This document shows, piece by piece, positions 41,876-49,013 of a stretch of DNA of 49,013 bases (position 1 is its first letter; the number at the start of each line of letters is the position of its first letter). The notes under the pieces were generated by a model. That model was not told the origin of the DNA, did not search any database, and saw only the letters and a program-made list of their open reading frames with translations. This stretch comes from an uncultured Oscillibacter sp. (lineage in GTDB: Bacteria > Bacillota > Clostridia > Oscillospirales > Oscillospiraceae): the NCBI GenBank assembly GCA_905200545.1, contig CAJKKQ010000020.1, positions 1-49,013 of the forward strand, given 5' to 3'. Both the position numbers and the translations under genes were made by a program.

Positions 41876-41887
41876 GCAAACGTTTGC
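41876..41887. promoter_or_regulatory. Perfect LacI-family operator
   Basis: GCAAACGTTTGC is an exact palindrome with the central CG of LacI/GalR operators, about 10-21 bases after the predicted start of the HAD transcript and beside the divergent lacI gene. Near-copies occur at 36445, 36617 and 41663. Confidence 0.75.
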
Positions 41888-41964
41888 AAGACATTTGCAC
41901 TACTTCCAACCCTTCGCAAATGTGTGCCTGCGGCGTCCGATCCCAGGAAAAAGGAGGACTGCAT

Positions 41965-42726
41965 ATGATCCGCGCCGTCTTATTCGACGTTGGAGGTACG
42001 CTGCACGTGGCCGACAATACACCGGCCCTGGCGGATCGCTTCTCCGAGCTGCTCATCCGCCGCCTGGCTGAGAGTGGCATCGTGCTCCCGGTGGATGCCA
42101 AGTCTCTGACGCCCATGCTCCACCGAAACGCCGAGGACTACAAGCACTGGTCGGAGCAGACCCGCCGGGAGCTGTCCGGCGTGCGCATCTGGAACGAGTA
42201 CTACCTGCGGGACTTTGCCGTGGGGGAAGCCCGGCTGGCCCCCATCGCCGAGGAGCTCTCCTGGATGTACGACGCCATCCGGGTGCGGAACGTGCCCCGG
42301 CCCCATATGCAGGAGACCATGGCCGCCCTGCAGGAGATGGGGATGAAGCTGGGCATCATCTCCAACATCATTTCCACCACCTTCGTCCCCCGGCTTTTAG
42401 AGGATTACGGCATCGCCGAAAAGATGTCCTGCGTGATCCTCTCCTCCGTGGCCGGCATCCGCAAGCCGGATCCGGAGATCTTCCGCCTGGGCGCAAAAGG
42501 CTGCGGCGTTACCTGCGCCGAAATGGCCTATGTGGGCGACACCCTCTCCCGGGACGTGCTGGGCTGCCGCAACGCCAAGGTTGGCCTGTGCATCCAGATC
42601 CGCAATCCCTCCATCGCCCACCGGGACACCGCCTTCCAAAATACCGGCCTGGCGCCGGACGTCCAGATCGATGATCTGGCGGAGATCCCGGAACTCATTC
42701 GTTCCAAAAACAGCTCGCAGCCCTGA
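41965..42726 (+). CDS. HAD-fold hydrolase paralogue 1
   Basis: 253 residues from ATG 41965 (AAAAAGGAGG upstream). Motif I is LFDVGGTL: nucleophile D8, but Gly where the acid/base Asp normally stands (D-x-D-G-T). Motif II is IISNI, the Lys motif GIRKPDPEIF, and motif IV AYVGDTLSRDVLG. The helical cap follows motif I (C1 type). First of four tandem relatives and the most diverged. The LacI operator lies about 80 bases upstream. Without the second Asp, ordinary phosphatase turnover is doubtful; a different reaction or a binding role are alternatives. Confidence 0.85.
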   Translation: MIRAVLFDVGGTLHVADNTPALADRFSELLIRRLAESGIVLPVDAKSLTPMLHRNAEDYKHWSEQTRRELSGVRIWNEYYLRDFAVGEARLAPIAEELSWMYDAIRVRNVPRPHMQETMAALQEMGMKLGIISNIISTTFVPRLLEDYGIAEKMSCVILSSVAGIRKPDPEIFRLGAKGCGVTCAEMAYVGDTLSRDVLGCRNAKVGLCIQIRNPSIAHRDTAFQNTGLAPDVQIDDLAEIPELIRSKNSSQP

Positions 42727-42768
42727 ACCTGCCATCCGCCCCATCCATATATAAAGGAGGAGATTCAT

Positions 42769-43503
42769 ATGGTTCCCGACATCCAGACCATCTTTTTTGA
42801 CGTAGGCAACACGCTGCGCATCGTGGTGAAGGACCAGGCCTTCATCGACAAGGCCGAAGCGGATCTCATGGAGCTGATCCACACCACCGAGTCACACGAC
42901 GCCCTCTTCGCCAAGCTGGAAGAGCGCTGGAAGGCGTACCGCAAGATGTCCAAGACCACGCTGCTGGACGCCTCCGAGGGAGAGCTGTGGACCCAGTACA
43001 TGCTGCCGGACTATGAGCCCAACATGATCTTCGCCAACGCCCCCCGCCTCACCCGCCTGTGGCGGGATCACGACGGCCGCCGGGTGGCCCGGCCCGACGC
43101 TGTGGCGACTCTGCGGGAGCTGAAAAAGCGGGGCTACACCCTGGGGATCATTGCCAACACCGTCACCGAAACGGAGATCCCCGACTGGATGGCCGCTGAC
43201 AAGGTAGCGGACTGCTTCAAGGTCACCATCCTCTCCTCCAAGGTGCGGCTGCGTAAGCCCGACCCCGCCATCTACCACCTGGCCTGCCGCTGCATCGGCA
43301 CCCCGGAGGCCAACTGCGCCTACGTGGGCGATAATCCCGTCCGGGACGTGGAGGGCACCCAGGCCGCAGGCTTCGGCATGATGATCCGCATCGACGAGCC
43401 CGACACCCTGAACATGGAAAAGGCCACCGGCAAGGAGTTCACCCCCGATCACGTCATCACCGCCCTCAGTGAGCTGCTGGACATCTTCCCGGCCCGTACA
43501 TAA
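42769..43503 (+). CDS. HAD-fold hydrolase paralogue 2
   Basis: 244 residues. Motif I FFDVGNTL (D11; second Asp is Gly), motif II IIANTVTETEIPDWM, Lys motif RLRKPDPAIY, motif IV AYVGDNPVRDVEG. The cap contains KAYRKMSKTTLL and ELWTQYMLPDYEP, which align with the next two proteins. AAAGGAGG precedes the ATG. Ends ten bases before paralogue 3. Confidence 0.85.
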   Translation: MVPDIQTIFFDVGNTLRIVVKDQAFIDKAEADLMELIHTTESHDALFAKLEERWKAYRKMSKTTLLDASEGELWTQYMLPDYEPNMIFANAPRLTRLWRDHDGRRVARPDAVATLRELKKRGYTLGIIANTVTETEIPDWMAADKVADCFKVTILSSKVRLRKPDPAIYHLACRCIGTPEANCAYVGDNPVRDVEGTQAAGFGMMIRIDEPDTLNMEKATGKEFTPDHVITALSELLDIFPART

Positions 43504-43512
43504 GGAGGCGCC

Positions 43513-44247
43513 ATGGATCAGCAATACAAAGCCGTATTCTTTGACTTGGGGGGCACCCTGCGCATCGCCCTGCATCCCGAGGCCTATGAACGCCACGCCC
43601 GGCGCAAGCTGGCAGAGCTCTCCGGCACAGACCTGCCCTTTGAAACCTTTTATCAGCTGGTAGAGGAGCGCTATGAGCCCTACCGCAAGTGGGCCCTGGA
43701 GGAGTGCAAAGAGGCCGGGGATGAGGAGCTGTGGTGCAAATGGCTGCTGCCTGACTTCGATCCTGCCCACATCCGCCCCATCTGCCACGAGCTCTCCTAC
43801 CAGTACCGCCAGTCCAAGGGCTACCGGGTCATCGTGGACGGCGGATTGGAAGTGCTCCACACCCTCCACGACTGGGGGTACAAGCTGGGCATCATCTCCA
43901 ACCTCATCGGTGAGACGGAGATCCCCGACTGGCTGGAAGAGGACGGACTGGACAGCCTCTTTGACTGCGTGGTACTCTCCTCTGTATGCCATCTGCGCAA
44001 ACCGGATCCGGAGATCTACCGCATGGCATGCCGGCAGCTGAACGTAGCCCCGGCGGAGTGCGTGTCCGTGGCCGACAACCTCAAGCGCGACGTCACGGGA
44101 GCCAAGGCCGCCGGTATCGGCTGCAACATCATCTTCCGCTCCCCGGAAAAAAAGCACCCGGTGGAGTTCACCGACGAAAACCGGCCCGACGCGGTGATCG
44201 CCGCTTTCCCGGAGCTTTTGGATCTGCTCCGGCCGGATACTCATTGA
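43513..44247 (+). CDS. HAD-fold hydrolase paralogue 3
   Basis: 244 residues. Motif I FFDLGGTL (D11; second Asp is Gly), motif II IISNLIGETEIPDWL, Lys motif HLRKPDPEIY, motif IV SVADNLKRDVTG, where the usual Gly-Asp is Ala-Asp. The cap has YEPYRKWALEE and LWCKWLLPDF, very like paralogues 2 and 4. TAAGGAGG overlaps the end of paralogue 2. The tandem order shows local duplication followed by divergence. Confidence 0.85.
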   Translation: MDQQYKAVFFDLGGTLRIALHPEAYERHARRKLAELSGTDLPFETFYQLVEERYEPYRKWALEECKEAGDEELWCKWLLPDFDPAHIRPICHELSYQYRQSKGYRVIVDGGLEVLHTLHDWGYKLGIISNLIGETEIPDWLEEDGLDSLFDCVVLSSVCHLRKPDPEIYRMACRQLNVAPAECVSVADNLKRDVTGAKAAGIGCNIIFRSPEKKHPVEFTDENRPDAVIAAFPELLDLLRPDTH

Positions 44248-44308
44248 TTTTCGCGGACCGTCCGGGGAATTGCTCCCCGGGCGGATCCTGCGCTTTGGAG
44301 GGACCTTT

Positions 44309-45085
44309 ATGAACACTGATATCCGATACATCTTTTTCGACCTGGGAGGCACCTTCCGGGTGATTCGGGAAGACCCGGCATATCTGGCCGCCGCCAAGAC
44401 CAAGATCATGGAACTGTGCGGCGTTCAGGAGGAAGATCCCTGCGCCTGGTTTGACCGCGTCATTGACAAGCGGTATGACCAGTACCGGGCCTGGGCGCTG
44501 AAATTCATGTGCGAGGCGCCGGAGGAAGTGCTGTGGACCCGCTGGCTGGCCTATGACCGGCCCCGGGACCTCATTTTGAAAAACGCCGCGGAGCTCACCT
44601 ACCAGTACCGCCAGACCAAGGGCATCCGCACCGTGGTGGACGGCGGTGCTGAGACCGTCAAGGAACTGTGCGCCCGGGGCTATACCCTGGGCATCATCTC
44701 CGACCTAGTGGGCCGCCGGGAGGTGGACGAGTGGCTGGACGCCGATGGCCTGCGGCCTTATTTCAAAACAGTGCAGCAGTCCTCCATCACCTATGTCCGC
44801 AAGCCCGGCCCCGCCATCTACTACTACGCCATGGAGGAAGTGGGGGCCCAGGCGGAAAACTGCTGCTTCGTGGGCGACAACCTCAACCGGGACATCATCG
44901 GCGCCAAGGCCTGTGCCTTCGGCATGACCGTCACGGTACAGTATGACCGCAGCAAGCCTTTGAAGCTGACGGAGGAAAATATGCCCGATGCCAAGGTCTA
45001 CACCTTCCCGCAGCTGCTGGACCTCTTCCCCGCCCGGGGGCAGGTGGATACCGGCAAGCTGATCCTCCCCACTGACGGACAATAA
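44309..45085 (+). CDS. HAD-fold hydrolase paralogue 4
   Basis: 258 residues from ATG 44309 (TTGGAGGGA upstream). Motif I FFDLGGTF (D11; second Asp is Gly), motif II IISDLVGRREVDEWL, Lys motif YVRKPGPAIY, motif IV CFVGDNLNRDIIG. The cap has YDQYRAWALKF and LWTRWLAYDRP, then YQYRQTKG shared almost exactly with paralogue 3. A 7-bp hairpin (44262-44280) separates it from paralogue 3. The permuted mutase gene begins 18 bases after its stop, implying a shared transcript. Confidence 0.85.
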   Translation: MNTDIRYIFFDLGGTFRVIREDPAYLAAAKTKIMELCGVQEEDPCAWFDRVIDKRYDQYRAWALKFMCEAPEEVLWTRWLAYDRPRDLILKNAAELTYQYRQTKGIRTVVDGGAETVKELCARGYTLGIISDLVGRREVDEWLDADGLRPYFKTVQQSSITYVRKPGPAIYYYAMEEVGAQAENCCFVGDNLNRDIIGAKACAFGMTVTVQYDRSKPLKLTEENMPDAKVYTFPQLLDLFPARGQVDTGKLILPTDGQ

Positions 45086-45103
45086 TAAAGGAGGCCAATA
45101 TTC

Positions 45104-46672
45104 ATGTCTGAATGCAAACGCGGCGGTGCCCAACTGGCCCAGGCCGTAAAACAGGCGTATGCCCAGGGACTGGACGACTACCATCTGGAGCCCATGGTCC
45201 TGACGGAAAACGGCGCCCCCGTGGGCCGCATCGGCGACAATGACGCCGCCATCTTCTGCTGCCGCCGGGGCGAGCGGGAAATTGAGCTCACCGAGATGTT
45301 CACGGAGGAAACTTTTAATCAGGTGCCCCGCCGGAAGCTGCAGAATCTGGACTTCGTGATCCTCACCATGTACCACGACAAGTTCCGCAATCTCCCCATC
45401 GCCTTTGCCCCCAGCCATGTGGTCAATCCCCTGGCCCAGGTGCTCTCCCAGGCCGGGAAAACCCAGTTCCACTGCGCCGAGTCCGAAAAGTTTGCCCATG
45501 TGACTTTCTTCTTCAACGGCGGTGAGAACCAGCCCTTCCCCGGCGAGGACGACGTGTGCATCCCCTCCCCCAAGGGCATCGACTTTGACCAGCAGCCGGA
45601 GCTGTCTTTGCCCAAGGTGACGGACACCCTGCTGGACGCTCTGGGCAAATACGACTTCATCGTCACCAACTTTGCCAACGGTGACGTCATCGGCCACACC
45701 CAGAACACCGCCGCCAAGATCGAAGCCTGCGGCCACGTCAGCCGTGCCCTGGAAAAAGTGGTTGGCGACGCCCTGTCCAAGGGCTATGTGGTGGCGGTCA
45801 CCGCCGACCACGGCAACATTGAAAAGCTCTATACCGCCGCCGGAAAGCCCGACGGTGCCCACACCACCAATCTGGTGCCCTTTGTGCTGATGGATCCGGC
45901 GGATCCCTCCCCCATCACCCTGCATGACGGTTCCCTGGGAGATGTGGCTCCCACGGTGCTGGATATCATGGGCATCCCCCAGCCTCCGGAGATGACCGGC
46001 CGCTCCCTGGCGGAAGGCAAAGTCTGGGGCAAGAACCGGAAGATGCTCCTGATCATCTGCGACGGCTGGGGCCTTGGCACCGGGGATGACGGCGACGCCA
46101 TCCACTTGGCGGACACCCCCTACTGGGACTCCCTGCTGGCAGAGCAGTCCTGGTCCAAGCTCCATGCCTCCGGCGAGCACGTGGGCCTGGGCGCCGGAAA
46201 AGCCGGCAACTCTGAGGCAGGCCACTCCAACCTGGGGGCAGGACGGTGCGTCATGCAGGATGACGTGCGGCTGGACGCCGCTGTCAAGGACGGCAGCTTC
46301 CAGCGTACCCCCGCTTTTCTGGAGGCCGTGGAGCACGTGAAGAAGAACCACTCTTCCCTGCATCTCATCTCCTATCTCACCTACAAGTCCTCCCACGGGT
46401 GCATCGACTATCCCCTGGCCATCTGCCGTATGGCCAAGGAACAGGGGCTGGATCAGGTCTATCTGCACATCATCTTCGATGGCCGCTCCACAGAGCCCGG
46501 CTCCGCCCCGGATATGCTCTCCTGGCTGGATAGCCAGCTGGAGGAGATCGGCATCGGCCGGGTAGTGGACGGCGTGGGCCGGGGCGTGGCCCTGGATCGG
46601 GATAAAAATTACGACAAGGTCAAACGCGCCTACGACGCCATGGTGGACGGAACCGGCGCGCAATATACCTGA
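45104..46672 (+). CDS. Circularly permuted cofactor-independent phosphoglycerate mutase-family protein
   Basis: 522 residues in one frame. Residues 1-302 match the C-terminal half of iPGM: AVKQAYAQGLDDYHLEP, R55/R58 (for F-R-P-D-R), ESEKFAHVTFFFNGG with K129, NFANGDVIGHT (D194, H198), TADHGN (D235, H236), AHTT (H253), ending IPQPPEMTGRSL. After a short linker, residues 314-522 match the native N-terminal half: LLIICDGWGL (D320), AGNSEAGH (S370, nucleophile), H431, DGRS (native DGRD), GRGVALDRD (R493, R499), ending YDAMVDGTG. All metal ligands are kept. Native Asp154 (G. stearothermophilus numbering, from memory) is Ser462, and the S-D-G-G-V-H-S-H segment is altered, so the substrate may not be phosphoglycerate. 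Confidence 0.88.
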   Translation: MSECKRGGAQLAQAVKQAYAQGLDDYHLEPMVLTENGAPVGRIGDNDAAIFCCRRGEREIELTEMFTEETFNQVPRRKLQNLDFVILTMYHDKFRNLPIAFAPSHVVNPLAQVLSQAGKTQFHCAESEKFAHVTFFFNGGENQPFPGEDDVCIPSPKGIDFDQQPELSLPKVTDTLLDALGKYDFIVTNFANGDVIGHTQNTAAKIEACGHVSRALEKVVGDALSKGYVVAVTADHGNIEKLYTAAGKPDGAHTTNLVPFVLMDPADPSPITLHDGSLGDVAPTVLDIMGIPQPPEMTGRSLAEGKVWGKNRKMLLIICDGWGLGTGDDGDAIHLADTPYWDSLLAEQSWSKLHASGEHVGLGAGKAGNSEAGHSNLGAGRCVMQDDVRLDAAVKDGSFQRTPAFLEAVEHVKKNHSSLHLISYLTYKSSHGCIDYPLAICRMAKEQGLDQVYLHIIFDGRSTEPGSAPDMLSWLDSQLEEIGIGRVVDGVGRGVALDRDKNYDKVKRAYDAMVDGTGAQYT

Positions 46673-46792
46673 ATCGTGCATCCAAATGCCGCGGACGCCG
46701 CTACGGGCGCCCGCGGCATCCTCTGTCTTCGGTCAAATTGCCCGGAAAGCCGCAAGATGTACAGCTTCTGATTGTGAAAATGCAAACACTTA

Positions 46793-46822
46793 TTGACGTG
46801 GAGCAGGTATGTGCGGTAAAAT
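46793..46822 (+). promoter_or_regulatory. Promoter of the transketolase pair
   Basis: TTGACG (46793-46798), 18 bases, TAAAAT (46817-46822). The start near 46829 falls just before the first stem of the leader structure. Confidence 0.65.
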
Positions 46823-46833
46823 ACATCTTGAGA

Positions 46834-46969
46834 TGGGATGGTAAGTTTTGTTGGATTGTTCCAATCTGTGTACGGTTACGGAATGACAAAAATCCCGTGT
46901 TCCGTGCCCGGCAGCCATCCCACAGCATCTGTCGACCCTGCGGCCGTTTTCCAAAGCGGAGCGGTGCTG
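46834..46969 (+). promoter_or_regulatory. Candidate cis-regulatory RNA leader
   Basis: TGGGATGG (46834-46841) pairs with CCATCCCA (46915-46922) and encloses two hairpins: TTGGA/TCCAA (46851-46864) and ACGGAA/TTCCGT (46878-46905). A further arm follows, CAGCATC/GGTGCTG (46923-46969) with CCGTTTT/AAAGCGG inside. This is a closed multi-branch fold placed between promoter and ribosome site. I match it to no known riboswitch. Confidence 0.4.
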
Positions 46970-46997
46970 AACACATAAGGAAAGGATGAAAGACGCG

Positions 46998-47831
46998 ATG
47001 AACGAAAAAGCATGCAAAGTTCTAGCGGCCCGGATCCGGCTGGAGACTCTGAAGGTCATCCATTCCCGGGGCTTCGGGCATGTGGGCGGATCTATGGATC
47101 TGGCGGACCTGATGGCGGTTTTGTACGGGGAGGTCATGAAATTTGACCCCAAGAATCCCCGCTGGGAAGACCGTGACTGGCTGGTGCTCTCCAAGGGCCA
47201 TGCCGGCCCCGTGGCCTACGCCACCTTCGGTATCATGGGCTTCTATCCCATGGAGGACGCCTATACCCTCAACCATCCTCATACCAAGTTCCCCAGCCAC
47301 ACGGACCGTCAGCTGACCCCCGGCGTGGATCTGACCACCGGCTCTCTGGGCCAGGGCGCCTCCACCGCCACCGGCGCGGCTCTGGGCAACAAGATCGACG
47401 GCCGCGACAACCACGTCTTCTGCGTCATCGGCGACGGTGAGGCTGACGAGGGCGAGGTCTGGGAGGCTTTCCACTTCGCTTATGCCCACAAGCTGGACAA
47501 CATCATCTATTTCATCGACAACAACGGCTATCAGCTGGACGGCCCCACCGACGATATCCTGGCCCACGGCGACATCGCCAAGAAGGCCGCCTCGTTCGGC
47601 CTGTACACCCAGGAGATCGACGGCCATGACGTCAAGGCCATCTATGACGCCATCCAGAACGCCTATGCCACCAAGGGCGTGCCCAGCTGCATCGTCCTGA
47701 AGACCAGCAAGGGCAAGGGCGCCACCTTCGCCGAGCCCAAGCACGACCACTCCTCCCAGCCCAACGAAGAACAGTGGGCTGAGGCCCTGGCCGCCGCCGA
47801 GAAGGCTCTGGCGGACGCCGAGAACGCATAA
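46998..47831 (+). CDS. Transketolase, N-terminal (thiamine diphosphate-binding) subunit
   Basis: 277 residues from ATG 46998; an in-frame ATG at 46986 directly abuts AAAGG and is less likely. SKGHAGPVAYA, GSLGQGASTATGAAL, IGDGEADEGEVWEA and IDNNGYQLDGPT give the ThDP pyrophosphate and magnesium site (G-D-G-x-x-D-E-G-x-x-W-E-A). It transfers two-carbon ketol units between sugar phosphates together with the subunit encoded next. Split transketolases are frequent in Firmicutes and often serve dedicated pathways. Confidence 0.92.
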   Translation: MNEKACKVLAARIRLETLKVIHSRGFGHVGGSMDLADLMAVLYGEVMKFDPKNPRWEDRDWLVLSKGHAGPVAYATFGIMGFYPMEDAYTLNHPHTKFPSHTDRQLTPGVDLTTGSLGQGASTATGAALGNKIDGRDNHVFCVIGDGEADEGEVWEAFHFAYAHKLDNIIYFIDNNGYQLDGPTDDILAHGDIAKKAASFGLYTQEIDGHDVKAIYDAIQNAYATKGVPSCIVLKTSKGKGATFAEPKHDHSSQPNEEQWAEALAAAEKALADAENA

Positions 47832-47844
47832 GGAGGGTGAGATC

Positions 47845-48819
47845 ATGAATGTGAAACTGATTGGCAAGCACGAAAAGGATTCCCGGGCCTGCCGGGACGG
47901 TCTCGCTCTGACGCTGAACGAGATGATGGCAGAGGACAAGTCCATCTGCTATGTGGACTGCGACCTGATGGGCTGCATCAACACCAAGATGCTGCGCAAG
48001 AACTATCCCGACCGGGCCTTTGAGGCCGGTATCGCTGAGGGCAACGCCGCCGGTGTGGCCGCCGGTCTTGCCGCCACCGGCAAGAAGGTGTTCTTCCATT
48101 CCTTCGGCACTTTCTCCTCCCGCCGCTGCTATGACCAGATCTACATGTCCGCCGCTTACGCCGGGCTCACTGTGCACGTGCTGGGCTCCGACGCCGGCGT
48201 TACCGCAGCCTTCAACGGCGGCACCCACATGCCTCTGGAGGATGCGGCCATGTACCTGTCCATCCCCGAGACCACGGTGACGGATCCCGCCGACTATGCC
48301 CAGCTTGCAAGCATCACCCGCCAGCTTCCCGGCATCACCAAGGGCGTGACCTACACCCGCTTCGTCCGCAAGGGTATCATCAAGGTCTACGACGACGGCT
48401 CCGAGTTTGAGATCGGCAAGGGCGTGGTGCTCCACGAGTCCGACAAGGACGTGGCAACCATCATCACCTCCGGCATCATGGTGGACGAGAGCCTGAAGGC
48501 CTACGAGGCTCTGCAGGCGGAGGGCATCACCGTCCGGGTCATCGACATGTTCACCTGGAAGCCCCTGGACGAAGAGCTGGTAATCAAAGCCGCCAAGGAG
48601 ACCGGCGCCATCGTCACCGCCGAGAACCACAACGTCACCTGCGGCCTGGGCAGCGTGGTGGCCAACTGCCTGGCCAAGAACGCCCCCACCATCCAGGAGT
48701 TTGTGGGCGTCCAGGACCGCTTCGGCCAGGTGGGTCCCCAGGACTTCCTGATGGACGAGTACGGCCTGCGCGCCGCCAACATCGTCGCCGCCGTGAAGAA
48801 GGCCATTTCCCGCAAGTAA
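47845..48819 (+). CDS. Transketolase, C-terminal (pyrimidine-binding) subunit
   Basis: 324 residues, 13 bases after its partner. AFEAGIAEGNAAGVAAGLA carries the Glu that activates the ThDP aminopyrimidine; HSFGTFSSRRCYDQI and GSDAGVTAAFNGGTH follow, then the C-terminal domain with VRVIDMFTWKPLD and VTAENHNVTCGLGSVV. A transaldolase-like or DXP-synthase-type reaction is less likely given the close match to split transketolases. Confidence 0.92.
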   Translation: MNVKLIGKHEKDSRACRDGLALTLNEMMAEDKSICYVDCDLMGCINTKMLRKNYPDRAFEAGIAEGNAAGVAAGLAATGKKVFFHSFGTFSSRRCYDQIYMSAAYAGLTVHVLGSDAGVTAAFNGGTHMPLEDAAMYLSIPETTVTDPADYAQLASITRQLPGITKGVTYTRFVRKGIIKVYDDGSEFEIGKGVVLHESDKDVATIITSGIMVDESLKAYEALQAEGITVRVIDMFTWKPLDEELVIKAAKETGAIVTAENHNVTCGLGSVVANCLAKNAPTIQEFVGVQDRFGQVGPQDFLMDEYGLRAANIVAAVKKAISRK

Positions 48820-48825
48820 CCGCCA

Positions 48826-48857
48826 CCGGGGCACTTCCGGATGCGGAAGTGCCCCGG
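48826..48857 (+). terminator. Hairpin after the transketolase pair
   Basis: CCGGGGCACTTCC, six-base loop, exact complement. No U run, so partial termination or RNA protection is possible; the next gene follows within 80 bases. Confidence 0.55.
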
Positions 48858-48937
48858 ATCGATGAACGCACGATCATGTAATCTCAGGAAACAGCCCGCT
48901 GCTTCCTCCAATTTAATTTTGAAAAGGAGAACCTGAT

Positions 48938-49013
48938 ATGGATGCTTTTTCCGCTTCTCTGATGGCTGACAAGAGAGAGATCATTTTCGCACCTACCGTC
49001 TACAAGTTCCAGA
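48938..49013 (+). CDS. Unidentified protein, N-terminal fragment
   Basis: ATG 48938 follows AAAAGGAG. Only 25 codons are visible (MDAFSASLMADKREIIFAPT, then VYKFQ); the gene runs off the right edge. I do not recognise it. Its place after the transketolase genes makes it a probable member of the same pathway. Confidence 0.6.
   Translation, partial: MDAFSASLMADKREIIFAPTVYKFQ

Larger units (their letters stand above)
46673..46997 (+). other. Intergenic region with terminator-like hairpin, promoter and structured leader
   Basis: It holds a hairpin at 46686-46719 (ATGCCGCGG with CCGCGGCAT, no U run), the transketolase promoter at 46793-46822 and a leader of about 165 bases that folds well. Confidence 0.6.

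Noticed and set aside
46010..46043. Possibility that the permuted mutase is an assembly error or two misjoined genes
   Set aside because: The frame is continuous, the join is a plausible short linker exactly between native C- and N-termini, and both new ends have normal gene signals (ribosome site at 45104, stop at 46672). Not fully excludable without reads.
44705..46681. A 658-codon open frame on the minus strand
   Set aside because: Antisense to the last HAD gene and the permuted mutase, with no motif or start signal; the plus-strand genes carry complete catalytic motifs.

Overview
The window reads as one stretch of a high-GC Clostridia chromosome, most like a gut Oscillospiraceae (Flavonifractor, Oscillibacter or Intestinimonas type). 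The support is a WalRK operon with YycH/YycI/WalJ, a fused selenium-type molybdenum hydroxylase, a PyrK/PyrDB-style pyrimidine operon, Firmicutes housekeeping genes with AGGAGG ribosome sites, and frequent TTG/GTG starts. The species call is inference.

Layout. 1-3408: molybdenum hydroxylase locus (partial XdhA-type subunit, molybdenum cofactor cytidylyltransferase, fused xanthine dehydrogenase). 3569-7523: thiamine pyrophosphokinase, a tocopherol-cyclase-like protein, a Cof-type HAD phosphatase and an M18 aminopeptidase. 7734-11234: an AT-rich accessory island with a DUF6650-like gene, a small Asn-rich protein, several perfect hairpins and a pentapeptide-repeat ion-channel protein. The main part is bounded by two 123-bp direct repeats, the right one abutting the 3' end of tmRNA. 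11235-13566: ssrA, an SDR, cyclophilin and smpB, all on the minus strand. 13694-24458: nudix, walRK-yycHI, murA, walJ, rlmH, two small genes and a phosphohexomutase. 24534-25412: DUF134 regulator plus NifX-type protein behind a promoter framed by a perfect 14-bp inverted repeat. 25498-31305: pyrC-K-D-F-E-B-I. 31356-38834: YitT, cysK, a Cys-rich small protein, adenosine deaminase, MATE, Pit phosphate transporter with its DUF47 partner, and a small membrane-anchored protein.

38933-49013 is the most unusual part. A LacI regulator, a PHP-domain protein and a PfkB-type kinase run left. Four tandem HAD-fold paralogues and a phosphoglycerate-mutase-family protein run right from a promoter carrying the perfect LacI-type operator GCAAACGTTTGC. 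A split transketolase follows behind its own promoter and a strongly foldable leader. All four HAD proteins lack the second Asp of motif I. The mutase-family protein is a circular permutation of cofactor-independent phosphoglycerate mutase: its native C-terminal half comes first and the native N-terminus begins near residue 314. Its metal ligands and nucleophile are intact, but one substrate-contact Asp is replaced by Ser. Together they look like an uncharacterised, LacI-controlled sugar-phosphate pathway; the substrate is unknown.

Two genes (smpB and the gene at 38442-38834) appear to start at non-standard codons, ACG and CTG. Each lies eight bases after a GGAGG, and each has a good promoter that excludes upstream starts. 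All family calls are from reading motifs; no database search was possible.
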